NCBI RefSeq assembly: GCF_016649425.1
Contig: NZ_JADRCR010000002.1
Span: 630,575 to 694,574 of the forward strand
DNA length: 64,000 bases
Reading direction: 5' to 3'
Source: Limnobaculum allomyrinae
Lineage (GTDB): Bacteria; Pseudomonadota; Gammaproteobacteria; Enterobacterales; Enterobacteriaceae
Below the pieces are notes generated by a model. That model was not told where the DNA came from. It saw only the letters and a program-made list of their open reading frames with translations, and did not search any database. How positions within the stretch are numbered: position 1 is the first letter of the stretch; each line of letters starts with the position of its first letter. Of this stretch, positions 20,487 through 29,007 are shown piece after piece. The translations under genes and the position numbers were made by a program.

Positions 20487-20707
20487 ATGATTGGTCTGTT
20501 TAATCTATTGAATTTAATATCGATTATGGTTTCACTAAAAATCATTTAATCCCATAAAGTGCAGGTGAGAATACAGGACTACGAGTTTCTTGTGGGCTAC
20601 CGACGTCAAAAATTTCCTGCCGCTATACTAGCCCAGTTATGAGCAAACGCATACAGCTAATAATTGGAAGCTTCCCGCAAAATTCACTTGTAATAGCAAT
20701 GACTAAG
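20443..20707. repeat. 265 bp direct repeat, copy 1 (mutS start plus integrase start)
   Basis: This segment recurs at 25581-25845 with a single difference (G at 20457, A in the other copy). It spans the first 15 codons of mutS, the mutS promoter region and the beginning of the integrase reading frame. The two copies bound the integrase/defence segment, with a spacing of 5138 bases. Confidence 0.95.
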
Positions 20708-21761
20708 CTACATGAACTGAAAAACGCAAGGCGAGAGGGGCGTTGTCCATCAACTGAACGAAAAGCTGAAAAACAGCAACGATTAGATGAAAATAAAATA
20801 TCACAGGAACCTATTTTTACAGTAAAAGATCTCATTGAGCTTTATTTGACTCAGCGTATTGAAGACCGCAAAAGCAATGATGGCAAAATTATCCCTAGTG
20901 CACGTAAAAGGAAGGGGCAATCAGAGGTTCGCCGTACACTTCAAAACGATGCAGGGGAAAAGCTAAGGCATAGAGTTGCGTCTCAAATTACTCGTAAGGA
21001 TGTCGTTGATTTAGTGATGGGAGTAATTGAACGAGGGGCTAATGTACAAGCGGGAAATCTGCTGAAGGAGTTTTCATCTGCCTATGAGTTTGCTATTGGT
21101 TTAGGTTACTTTGATGATAGCTTTGCTAATCCCGCATTATTAGCTAAATCTAGTCTGAGTCAAACCAAAAATTAGGGTTACGAGCCAGCGTGGTATTCGG
21201 GTTCTAAATGAAAAAGAATTGACGGTATTTCTTAAATGGTTGCCGGGTTCAGAGTATACAACAACGATCAAAAATGTATTGCGCTTAACATTATGGACCG
21301 GTTGCCGAACGGGTGAAGTGTGTAATATGGCATGGGAAGATGTTGATCTTGAGAAGGGCACTATTCACCTGAAAGAAACTAAGAATGGAATGGAGCGTTA
21401 TGTTCAGTTGCCCAGTCAGACAATAGCATTTTTGACAGCGTTGCGTTTATCTTCTGGTAAGTACTTATTTGAATCACAGGCATCTAAACTACCTATTCAG
21501 CAAAAATATCTTACCGAGAATGCATGGCGGCTACGTCAAACAGGGCAAATGTTGGATATAGCTCATTGGTCTCCGCATGATTTACGTCGAACGGTTCGTA
21601 CAGGGTTATCACGCTTACAATGCCCAAGTGAAGTTGCAGAGGCAGTTTTAGGCCATTCAAGAAAGGGAATTGAAGGCACATATGATTTGTATAGCTATGA
21701 CGCTGAGTGCAAGAAGTGGTTGCAGAAGTGGGCGGATTATTTGGATGGTTGTCTTGTTTGA
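20639..21761 (+). pseudogene. P4-type tyrosine recombinase (integrase), frameshifted and 5'-truncated
   Basis: Site-specific recombinase that would have moved the island. Reading frame one (20639-21175) has the SKRIQLIIGSFPQNSLV arm-binding pattern and the core-binding domain. Frame two (to 21761) has the catalytic domain: TLWTGCRTGEVCNMAWEDVD with the first Arg, HWSPHDLRRTVRT with His-x-x-Arg, LGHSRKGIEGTYDLYSY with the terminal Tyr. One extra A in the AAAAA run near 21165-21172 shifts the frame; removing it rejoins the two parts. In-frame residues continue upstream of the ATG (about 20573 on) without a start codon, so the true N-terminus seems lost. The gene is unlikely to give an active enzyme. 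Confidence 0.88.
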
Positions 21762-22229
21762 TGTTATGGTCTGTCTCTGAATCTATTTTCATCTGGCTAC
21801 GTTGTCGCTTTCTAATTAATTAGGGATAAGTAGCTCTGCATCGAATGTTTATTACAGTGATTGTAGAATGATTTGAGCTAAGCTGTGAAAGTGAATTCAA
21901 TATTCGTAGTTTAGGGCATAAAGACCTTTCATTATCGCTATTTTTCAATTTGTAATTACCTAATTGTCATAGCGGAAGTTTTACCGTTGATCGAGAAAAT
22001 GGATTTATTCTTGCTTAATTCATTCTTGTATCAGTGGCTAGCGACACAGTGGTATCTATATTATATCAATAGCATCAAATGTGGATTGAGCAATAGAAGT
22101 GCGTATCATATCTTTATGTTTGATGTATACATGCTTATTGTTTTATAAATCTGTATACACCAGTTGGATCGTTTTACATGGCTTCCGATAGTAGTTGAAA
22201 ATAATGTAAAATAGTAGTTTAACATTCAG
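21762..22229. other. AT-rich gap without recognised genes
   Basis: About 470 bases between the integrase relic and the DUF4435 gene. No convincing reading frame, RNA gene or hairpin is seen. The composition is clearly more AT-rich than the core genes on the mutS side. Confidence 0.5.
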
Positions 22230-23123
22230 CTATGCGTTGAGGATATAATCTTTACAATGCTTTATTGAATCAATATTACATTGAGTTGCAAGGGCTAGTT
22301 TTAGTCTTATATTATCTCGTTTAGAATCTGTAATCATTTTAATTCTCATGAAAATTAATGGGATTAAATAATCTTTAGCAGAAATAAAGTTAATGTCGTG
22401 ATGATGATTACCCGTTAGTTTTTTCTCTATAACGTCCTTCGTGTTATTATAAATATCTATAGAGGTTTGATTAATGGTTGATTTTTTTATTTCTTCTATT
22501 TTTAATTTTACTTTCTCTTTATCTAAATTTCCATCATTTCCCGATACAAAACAACGTACCTTATTAGATACAGTCTGCTGCGCTGGGTTAAGTTTAAATG
22601 ATATGGCATACTCAATAAATAATTCAGTTAATAAAGGTATGTTATTTTTAAACCAGTTGTTATATGAGAATTTTTCTATTAGTTCGTCTTTGAGGCAATT
22701 AGGGCACTCCATATTAAGAATATTATATATAGACTCAATATCAATTAAAATATTTTCTATGCAATAAAAAGGTAGTGTGAAGAGCCCTTTGATATTTATA
22801 TCTTCATGTTCTCCACACATTAGATATAAGTCACCATCAATGATGTATAGCTCTTTTCTGTTTTTTTCTATTTTATTTGATTTGGCGCATGCATCAATTA
22901 CTGATTTTCGACCTCCCAGTGGGAATATTTTTGATATAAAATATTCCCCTTCAAATACTCGGCTGATAATTTCATAAAATATCTTTTCATAACCTCTTTC
23001 CGTATCTTCTATAAAAATATCAATATCATTAAACTCTTCAAAAAAAACAGACATAGCTAGTTTGGCTGCACTACTTCTTGTCGGTAAATCTAAATCTAAG
23101 GTCTCGATATCCATAATTATCAT
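22230..23123 (-). CDS. ariB: DUF4435 / TOPRIM-like nuclease, AriB-like (PARIS)
   Basis: Probable effector of a two-gene defence system. The 297-residue protein carries the DUF4435 pattern: a DIFIEDTERGYEKIFYE segment with an acidic residue where TOPRIM proteins have Glu, FPLGGRKSVIDAC, and ELYIIDGDLYLM with the Asp-x-Asp pair, then the conserved FYCIENILID. In the known PARIS system AriB is released by AriA on sensing a phage anti-restriction protein and cuts host tRNA. The ATG at 23123 overlaps the upstream ATPase stop as ATGA; a GTG six bases earlier is also open. The gene is AT-rich, as is usual for horizontally acquired defence genes. Function is inferred from family pairing and sizes. 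Confidence 0.75.
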   Translation of the reverse strand: MIIMDIETLDLDLPTRSSAAKLAMSVFFEEFNDIDIFIEDTERGYEKIFYEIISRVFEGEYFISKIFPLGGRKSVIDACAKSNKIEKNRKELYIIDGDLYLMCGEHEDINIKGLFTLPFYCIENILIDIESIYNILNMECPNCLKDELIEKFSYNNWFKNNIPLLTELFIEYAISFKLNPAQQTVSNKVRCFVSGNDGNLDKEKVKLKIEEIKKSTINQTSIDIYNNTKDVIEKKLTGNHHHDINFISAKDYLIPLIFMRIKMITDSKRDNIRLKLALATQCNIDSIKHCKDYILNA

Positions 23124-24508
23124 CTGCACTTAATTGATTTATCTTTTAAATCACCAATTATTTCGGGTGAGTGAGTTGCTAAAATAAACTGAACGCTATT
23201 ATTTGATTCATTTAAGAGTTTAGTAAGCATTAATTGCCACCTTAAATGTAGTGATAGTTCAGGTTCATCAATAATGAATACTGGTGCGGATGATTTGTTT
23301 TTGTTAAAGAACACACTAGCGAAAATTATTAATAGTTGTCGTTCACCAGAGGATAATGCTTCAATAGATGTCTTAGAGCCATTAGGCTTAGATATTTCCA
23401 TATGCCCCACAGTATCTAATGATAAAGACTTCTTTGTTTCTGAATAAAATCCGTTTAGGGTTTTAGTGAAGTTTTGCATATCAAAAAATAGTTTATCTAT
23501 CTTTTCTTTATGTGAGTCAATTATTTTTACTAGTTCTTCAATAAAAGCAATCTGGTTACTATTAATTAATAGTTCAATATTGAATAGTGTATTATCAATG
23601 GTACCTTTTTTATTAAAAAGTTCTCTTAGATTTTTAAAGAAATTTTCAATGTTAGTTTGCAGTGCTTTATTTTCAACACCTAGCTTACTTAGTGCATCAC
23701 GAATTTCTTGTTCGCGATCAAGTAAAATGCCTTTTTCTTCAATTGCTTCACCATGAGTGTGCAGAGTAATATTTTCATGAAAAGGTATATATCTAAATGC
23801 GGAAGTAAGAATGTTGTCTTTTAATTTTTCAATATATCTAGCTTCAATATTCCTTGCTCGTCTATAAGACTCCTGAACTAGTAATTCGGCCTCCATAAGA
23901 CTAACACCTAAATTTCCACTTATTGGTTTCCTCTTTGAGTGATGGATATATCTACTTCTTTCGTTATAAGCGTTATCAAAATAATTGTCGTATAAAAAAG
24001 CTCTTCTTTCTAACCCTAAAAATATAAATTTTGGGAGAGATCTTATAATTGTTAGTACGTCTGAATCATTATTTTCAATTAGGTAACTTTCAAAAATTTT
24101 ATTAGTAAACTTTGATTCAAATTCATTTTCTGAAAAATCATAATCTTTAGGGACTTTTGGTAAATTTATTTCTAACGAATCATCTATTGTAATTTTGGGT
24201 GGTGATATGGTTAGTTTTGATACTTTATTCACTCTTAATCTTTTTTCTTTTATATTGTTTTCATTTTTTACTTCATAACAACTAATAGAAATTTTACTCT
24301 GAGAATTCTCTAAGGTTAAAGTGATGTTTTCAAATTCGGTTAAACAAAGATCTTTAATGTTTGGGGATGTTAATGCATTAATTAACATAAGTGCTGTCGT
24401 TTTTCCTGAGCCATTTCCTCCAACAAGAAAATTCATATCTTGATTAAATGTAATGTTGAAATCAAGAAATTCATAAACTCCTTTTCCTGTAAAACTCACT
24501 ATTTTCAT
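23120..24508 (-). CDS. ariA: AAA ATPase, AriA-like (PARIS)
   Basis: ABC/OLD-type ATPase of 462 residues and the probable sensor half of the pair. Walker A is GGNGSGKTT (30-38), the signature is LSSGERQ (from 385), Walker B is FIIDEPE (from 411) and the H-loop is ATHSPE (His446). A long alpha-helical middle region (about 190-360) fits the coiled coil of this group. There is no C-terminal TOPRIM domain, unlike one-piece OLD nucleases; instead the separate DUF4435 protein follows with a 4 base overlap. That split layout and the sizes (462 and 297 residues) match PARIS AriA/AriB. Other AAA/DUF4435 pairs exist, so PARIS is likely rather than certain. Confidence 0.75.
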   Translation of the reverse strand: MKIVSFTGKGVYEFLDFNITFNQDMNFLVGGNGSGKTTALMLINALTSPNIKDLCLTEFENITLTLENSQSKISISCYEVKNENNIKEKRLRVNKVSKLTISPPKITIDDSLEINLPKVPKDYDFSENEFESKFTNKIFESYLIENNDSDVLTIIRSLPKFIFLGLERRAFLYDNYFDNAYNERSRYIHHSKRKPISGNLGVSLMEAELLVQESYRRARNIEARYIEKLKDNILTSAFRYIPFHENITLHTHGEAIEEKGILLDREQEIRDALSKLGVENKALQTNIENFFKNLRELFNKKGTIDNTLFNIELLINSNQIAFIEELVKIIDSHKEKIDKLFFDMQNFTKTLNGFYSETKKSLSLDTVGHMEISKPNGSKTSIEALSSGERQLLIIFASVFFNKNKSSAPVFIIDEPELSLHLRWQLMLTKLLNESNNSVQFILATHSPEIIGDLKDKSIKCR

Positions 24509-24683
24509 ATTTCATACTCTTTTTATTTTTAAATTTTTAATAAAGACGTAAATTGTTCAGTGTGTGTACTCTAATTTATTGAATGACATCTCCTGTCTTT
24601 CTTTTTATAATTTATTGTTTTTAATGATTAATGTTATTTATTTTCAATTAAGTATTTTCATGGCGATTTTCCCATAATTGTTA

Positions 24684-24715
24684 GCAAAAAAGAACTGAAC
24701 TTTAGTTCAGTTCTT
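24684..24715 (-). terminator. Leftward terminator upstream of the defence pair
   Basis: Perfect 11 bp stem AAGAACTGAAC / GTTCAGTTCTT with a TTTA loop; on the minus strand it runs into TTTTTT. It would stop transcription coming from the 24976-25233 fragment before ariA. The rest of 24509-24975 is AT-rich with no gene seen. Confidence 0.7.
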
Positions 24716-24975
24716 CTGAGCGAACTAGTTTGTTAAGTAAGTCTGTATTATTTAAAAAATAGTTGGAAAACATATTAATAATATCTAGATTATTTAGGTG
24801 AAAATGGCTAAAAATTATTGAAAATAACACTCATGTATCAAATTTTTCTGGCCACCTATTTAAATAAAATAATATTTACTTACATCAAGGGGCGATGTGA
24901 TTCATATATTCATTAGCCATAAATAATGATATAAGCTAGTGTCGATGATAGCAGTCATTGGCCTACTTGTTGGAA

Positions 24976-25233
24976 CTACAAACCATAAACGTTAATATAA
25001 AACTCGCTATTACCATCATCCGTTTTCTGAATGGTATATGTGATGTGCCGAACCTTGTTGAACATTGACTTTATTGCATATGTAAACTTGATATCAGCTG
25101 CACATGTATAAATGTCTAACTTAGAATTATGTTTTTGTGTCCTAATATTATTAACAGTGAGCGTTGGTATATCATAGTCTGATTCAACTTTACTTCTTGC
25201 CAGATACGGTTTTATAGCAATATCAGCCACCAA
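24976..25233 (-). CDS. Hypothetical protein, probably a C-terminal fragment
   Basis: An 85-residue frame with no recognised family. The frame stays open upstream to a stop at 25267-25269 (…ENGSDEAKNLVADIA) with only a TTG as start and no ribosome site. This suggests that the N-terminus has been lost. The content (KLDIYTCAADIKFTYA, HITYTIQKTDDG) looks like a small beta-rich domain of an exported protein, but no signal sequence remains. It lies in the island between the defence pair and the second direct repeat; the 330 bases to its right hold nothing recognisable. Confidence 0.4.
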   Translation of the reverse strand: MVADIAIKPYLARSKVESDYDIPTLTVNNIRTQKHNSKLDIYTCAADIKFTYAIKSMFNKVRHITYTIQKTDDGNSEFYINVYGL

Positions 25234-25580
25234 GTTTTTAGCCTCATCACTGCCATTTTCATGTTGTTACTTAGCAGGGAACAAGCCTCCTAGGCTAATC
25301 TAGATACTTTCGAACCATTATAGGAGAAGCCAATTCTGCGAGATAGATCATGTTTATCTCGATTGAAACTTAGTTGATGTATAGGCTGGTTTGTGATTTT
25401 TACTATACAGTCACTTTGTATGTGGCTATGTAATATTTTATAGAACGGTTAATTTGGATTCTCAAAATACAGCGGAACAATAACAGGATACAAATCAATC
25501 AACTATATAAGTGTAGGTTGAATTATAGGTTTTTAATTTATTTTTATAAAAATCATTAATAATCAATACTTACACACCAA

Positions 25581-25845
25581 TGCATCATGGGAGTATGGGA
25601 ATCTAAATTTGCACTATTACTCATATGATTGGTCTGTTTAATCTATTGAATTTAATATCGATTATGGTTTCACTAAAAATCATTTAATCCCATAAAGTGC
25701 AGGTGAGAATACAGGACTACGAGTTTCTTGTGGGCTACCGACGTCAAAAATTTCCTGCCGCTATACTAGCCCAGTTATGAGCAAACGCATACAGCTAATA
25801 ATTGGAAGCTTCCCGCAAAATTCACTTGTAATAGCAATGACTAAG
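25581..25845. repeat. 265 bp direct repeat, copy 2
   Basis: Near-identical to 20443-20707. It includes a dead copy of mutS codons 1-15 (reverse strand, 25581-25624), the mutS upstream region and the first 69 bases of the integrase frame after its ATG. Beyond 25845 the two copies diverge abruptly. Confidence 0.95.
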
Positions 25846-25904
25846 GCTCAGGTTATTTAAAAAATAAGCCTATAGAGTTGAATTCATGTGAAACGAGATA
25901 AGTG

Positions 25905-26095
25905 CCTGGTATACCCAACTGGACGCCTTATGATTTGAGTCGTACTATTCGTACAAGGCAATACATTAATGTAGGACACCAGTAATTTCGAGGCATACCA
26001 AGGGAAATGGCTATTTATATTAAGTATGTCAGAAGTACTCATAATTATTGCAAAAATGGAGAGGTGATTTGAATGTATTGCAATCTTATTAAAAT
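25905..26095 (+). pseudogene. Relic of a second integrase, C-terminal part
   Basis: Bases 25920-25958 translate as WTPYDLSRTIRTR, clearly the same motif as HWSPHDLRRTVRT in the integrase at 21.5 kb but with many changes. The following bases contain GHQ and, after frame changes, a possible LQKW-like end. With the integrase 5' end in the repeat copy just upstream, this looks like an internally deleted second integrase gene. It has many stops and cannot be functional. Confidence 0.6.
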
Positions 26096-26164
26096 AAGCA
26101 ATAAAGGTGCGGCATAATGGGCCAGAAGTACTCTCCCCTTTATACAATCACATCCCCAGTACTT
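26062..26164 (+). repeat. Direct repeat A: fic leader and first codons
   Basis: This segment, containing the end of a preceding frame, a 45 base spacer and the first ~16 fic codons, recurs at 27129-27232 with about 7 differences and one inserted base. Confidence 0.8.
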
Positions 26165-27139
26165 AACTCGGTAGCGGAAATTAGTGAGTTATTAGGTTAT
26201 TGGTCAGCCAAAGACAAACTTGTCTCTCCACAACTGCGTAGAGAAAATCGTATTCGTACCATTCAGGCATCGTTAGCTATTGAACATAATAGCCTGTCTA
26301 CTGAACAGGTAACGGCCATTATGGATGGGAAACAGGTATTAGGCCCTGCTAAAGATATTCAGGAAGTACGTAATGCAATTCTTGCCTATGAACGGTTGCC
26401 CTACTGGCATAGTGGCCAGATTGAACACTTTCTCGAAGCGCATAAATTGCTTATGCAAGGATTAGTTGATTATTCAGGCCAATGGCGTAACGGCAATGTG
26501 GGTATTTATCGTGACAAGCAGTTAATTCATATGGCGCCACCGGCTAGCCAGATACCCAGATTAATGACCTCTCTTTTTGATTGGTTAACAAGCGCAGATA
26601 TTCATCCGCTGATTAAAAGTTGCATTTTTCACTATGAGCTTGAATTTATTCATCCATTCTCGGATGGCAATGGCCGAATGGGTAGGCTATGGCAAACGGT
26701 AATACTGAGTGAATGGCGACCAGAGTTGGCATGGTTGCCCGTTGAGACGCTGATTCAAAAACAACAAAATGACTACTATCGCGTATTGGGTGAGGCTGAC
26801 AAGGCCAGTGACTGTACCTGCTTTATTGATTTCATGTTAAGGGTGATGGCTGGGGCATTGAAAGAGGGGATTAATAGTAATAGTGACAAAATGTCGGGAG
26901 AAGTGTCGGGAGAAGTGTCGGGAGAAATGTCGGGAGAAAATGAGCCGATTGCTCTACATAAAGTCGCTGGTCAGATCTTTTACGTATTAGAACAAAACCC
27001 AACGATGACGGTACCGATGGTCGCAGAAAAATTGCAAGTTAGCACCAGAACAGTTGAGCGTCATATTAAGACCTTGCAACAGTTGAAATTGCTTGAACGG
27101 GTAGGTTCGACAAAGGCGGGGTATTGGAAGGTGATTTAG
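26117..27139 (+). CDS. Fic-family protein with C-terminal winged helix
   Basis: Predicted AMP-transferase (or other NMP-transferase) of 340 residues. The N-terminal helix has SLAIEHN (52-58), in the place of the inhibitory (S/T)xxxE(G/N) motif; Glu56 is kept, but the next residue is His instead of Gly or Asn. The catalytic motif HPFSDGNGRMGR is complete at 179-190. Residues 259-274 are four SGE-x repeats coded by four 12-base units (26891-26938). The last ~60 residues form a winged-helix DNA-binding region (TVPMVAEKLQVSTRTVERHIKTL). An AAAGGTG site precedes ATG 26117. Such Fic/HTH proteins often regulate themselves; the target is unknown. Confidence 0.88.
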   Translation: MGQKYSPLYTITSPVLNSVAEISELLGYWSAKDKLVSPQLRRENRIRTIQASLAIEHNSLSTEQVTAIMDGKQVLGPAKDIQEVRNAILAYERLPYWHSGQIEHFLEAHKLLMQGLVDYSGQWRNGNVGIYRDKQLIHMAPPASQIPRLMTSLFDWLTSADIHPLIKSCIFHYELEFIHPFSDGNGRMGRLWQTVILSEWRPELAWLPVETLIQKQQNDYYRVLGEADKASDCTCFIDFMLRVMAGALKEGINSNSDKMSGEVSGEVSGEMSGENEPIALHKVAGQIFYVLEQNPTMTVPMVAEKLQVSTRTVERHIKTLQQLKLLERVGSTKAGYWKVI

Positions 27140-27232
27140 ATGCATTGCAATCTTATTAAAATAAGCAATAAAGGTGCGGCATAATGGGTCACAAGTACTC
27201 TCCCCTTTAATACAATTACATCCTCAGTACTT
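27129..27232 (+). repeat. Direct repeat B: degenerate second fic start
   Basis: Copy of 26062-26164 lying across the fic stop. It restarts a fic frame (MGHKYSPL) at 27184, but an inserted A after the CCCCTTTA equivalent puts a stop at once. This is the stump of a tandem fic copy. Confidence 0.75.
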
Positions 27233-27368
27233 TGAGGCCAGAGAAAAACAGGTCAATGCCGTTGATAAATCGGAGTTTACACACCAAATACCGCATGAGT
27301 ATTTTGGCTCTAATCTATCCGGGAATATCGGTGAGTATGTAAACGATGGAGCGAGAAATTATGGATGA
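27228..27368 (+). pseudogene. C-terminal remnant of a possible polymorphic toxin
   Basis: A frame of 46 codons running from the fic-repeat scar to TGA at 27366, including HQIPHEYFGSNLSGNIGEYV. It has no start of its own and no recognised family. Its last eight bases overlap the ATG of the next gene (ATGGATGA), the arrangement seen when a toxin C-terminus is coupled to its immunity gene. Identity as a toxin tail is inference from this layout. Confidence 0.4.
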
Positions 27369-27759
27369 TGAACTACTACGGCTTATCAAGTTGTTTCAAC
27401 GGTCTGTAAAACAACTGTTCGAGCAGGTCGCCGATTATTATGATATTACACTGCCAGTGACTAACACAGATTGGCTGGCGATCGATATACCTGTTCCCGC
27501 AATACTTCCCAATGGCATTCGATGTTTCAAGCATGGTTTTGGAATTGCAATGCATCAGGACGGCAGCGTGACCAATTTTGATTTAGGAGATAACGGCGAA
27601 ATAGATGGTTTCACCGCCAGCGGGTTAGCCGGTTTTATCGAAAGTCATCGAATTGATACTGATTTAACGGATATGAAGATGATTCAGCCGCTCATTGATC
27701 AAGGGGTTGATCGTGGCAAAATCCGTTTTTCTGGCTACATCAATTACTACCTGAATTAG
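27361..27759 (+). CDS. Possible immunity protein (DUF6896-like)
   Basis: A 132-residue cytoplasmic protein from the ATG at 27361 (an in-frame ATG at 27346 is also open). The pattern LLRLIKLFQRSVKQLFEQ ... FGIAMHQDGSVTNFDLGDNGEIDGFTASGLAGFIES resembles the DUF6896 family, found near polymorphic toxins. That recognition is from memory and moderate only. It overlaps the end of the preceding frame and is followed by a truncated gene, as in toxin/immunity arrays where orphan immunity genes accumulate. Confidence 0.5.
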   Translation: MDDELLRLIKLFQRSVKQLFEQVADYYDITLPVTNTDWLAIDIPVPAILPNGIRCFKHGFGIAMHQDGSVTNFDLGDNGEIDGFTASGLAGFIESHRIDTDLTDMKMIQPLIDQGVDRGKIRFSGYINYYLN

Positions 27760-27763
27760 CACA

Positions 27764-27910
27764 ATGAAAAGAAAACGCCTGAAAGTGGTTGCTGGTAACG
27801 TGCTGGACTATTTTATCAGCAGAAATAATGATATTTCCGGTTACTGGGCCATGGGGGTTCTTTGTATGTATCCCTGTAATCTGGACCATCCACTTTTAGA
27901 GATCTTCTGA
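27764..27910 (+). pseudogene. 5' fragment of a hypothetical gene, cut by an insertion sequence
   Basis: The ATG at 27764 opens MKRKRLKVVAGNVLDYFIS and continues through GYWAMGVLC, then runs into IS DNA at about 27866 and stops at 27908-27910. The N-terminal part reads like a real protein, while the remainder is IS sequence. It follows the immunity-like gene by four bases and was probably its operon partner. Confidence 0.5.
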
Positions 27911-27941
27911 CATACTGGTTATGTCCCTTAGGGAGATAACC

Positions 27942-28165
27942 ATGCGTAAAATCTTATTCACAGAGCACCAGATAATTGCCGTTCTTAAATCCGTTGAAGC
28001 AGGAAGAACTGTGAAAGTGTCTGCCATGAGGCCGTTATTTCTGAAGCCAGCTATTACAACTGGAAGGCGAAGTATGGCGGTATGGAAGCCGCTGATATCA
28101 AAAAGATCAAAGATCTTGAGGATGAGAATCGTCGCCTCAAGCAGATGTTTGCCGATCTAAGTTAA
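27942..28165 (+). pseudogene. IS3-family transposase OrfA, frameshifted
   Basis: Starts MRKILFTEHQIIAVLKSVEAG, the helix-turn-helix beginning of IS3-family OrfA. A frameshift near 28020 is followed in another frame by EASYYNWKAKYGGME and DENRRLKQMFADLS, the usual leucine-zipper region, ending at TAA 28163. Confidence 0.75.
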
Positions 28166-28202
28166 TGCCGAGCGTTGAAGGATGTCATCGAAAAAAGCTT
28201 TA

Positions 28203-28695
28203 AAACCAGCGATAAAGCGTGAGTTCGTCAGCTATCTGACGGCGACGTTTTCGAACGTTCAACGTCGAGGATGACTTTAACCGCGAAGCACTGGCCATAG
28301 AAATCGACCTGAACATCCCGGCTCTGGGGGGACGAGTACTGGAGAGGATAGTGGAAAAGCGCGGATACCCGCTGAAAATGCGTATGGATAACGGGCCGGA
28401 GTTGATATCACTGACACTGGCGCAATGGGCTGAAGAGCATGGCGTGATACTAGAATTTATCAAGTCAGGTAAGCCGACGCAAAATGCGTATATCGAACGG
28501 TTTAACCGAACGTACAGGACAGAAATACTGGATTTTTACTTGTTCAGAACACTGAATGGAACACGGGAAATCACAGAGCGCTGGTTGAATGAATACAACA
28601 GTGAGCGACCACATGAATCTCTGAGTAACCTGACGCCAGAAGAGTACCGGCTGATGGTTGAAAATACGAAAATCTCAAAAAGAGCGTGGTACTAA
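28203..28695 (+). pseudogene. IS3-family transposase OrfB, internally deleted
   Basis: A short N-terminal piece (AIKREFVSYLTATF) is joined by deletion and frame change to the DDE domain from FNREALAIEIDLNIP. The second catalytic Asp (RMDNGPEL) and the Glu region (PTQNAYIERFNRTYR) remain; the first Asp is missing. Confidence 0.8.
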
Positions 28696-28921
28696 AATGG
28701 GGATATTTACATCCCCACTTGATACAAACCATCATCCAGCCATTGAATATGGCTCCCCCAACATATGCTGCTCCGCTGATACAAAACAGCCTGTTATGAC
28801 TCGTTTACCGACGTATAACCGTAAAGAATGTTGACGTTTTCAGATGACAGTAATTATTCACAAATTGTGTTTATTGCTATCACGAATGGCTAATTTTATT
28901 CACGATTTATGACTGTTAACA

Positions 28922-28935
28922 TTGATTCACAATAA
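28922..28935. promoter_or_regulatory. Candidate FNR site upstream of the Dcu transporter
   Basis: TTGATTCACAATAA fits the FNR pattern TTGATnnnnATCAA at 8 of 10 positions. Dcu transporters are typically FNR-activated. No clear -10 lies at the expected distance, so the call is weak. Confidence 0.3.
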
Positions 28936-29007
28936 CGCTATTCCGTGTTTGCTGCAGCCAGACGCTTGATTTCGAAAACATTCATTTACGGATAAGAGGT
29001 GTGGATC

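Larger units (their letters stand above)
27867..28726 (+). mobile_element. Degenerate IS3-family insertion sequence
   Basis: Contains recognisable OrfA and OrfB pieces on the plus strand, both broken. The ends are approximate: TGTATC at 27867 and GATACA at 28721-28726 are the only matching terminal bases found. An internal deletion has removed the first half of the OrfB catalytic domain, so it cannot move by itself. Confidence 0.65.

Noticed and set aside
20443-20707. The 265 bp repeats as plain attL/attR sites
   Set aside because: They contain the start of the integrase gene itself, which simple site-specific insertion would not duplicate; tandem islands fit better.
26891-26938. Regular 12 bp repeats, considered as a small CRISPR-like array
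   Set aside because: Units are contiguous without spacers and encode SGE-x in the Fic linker.
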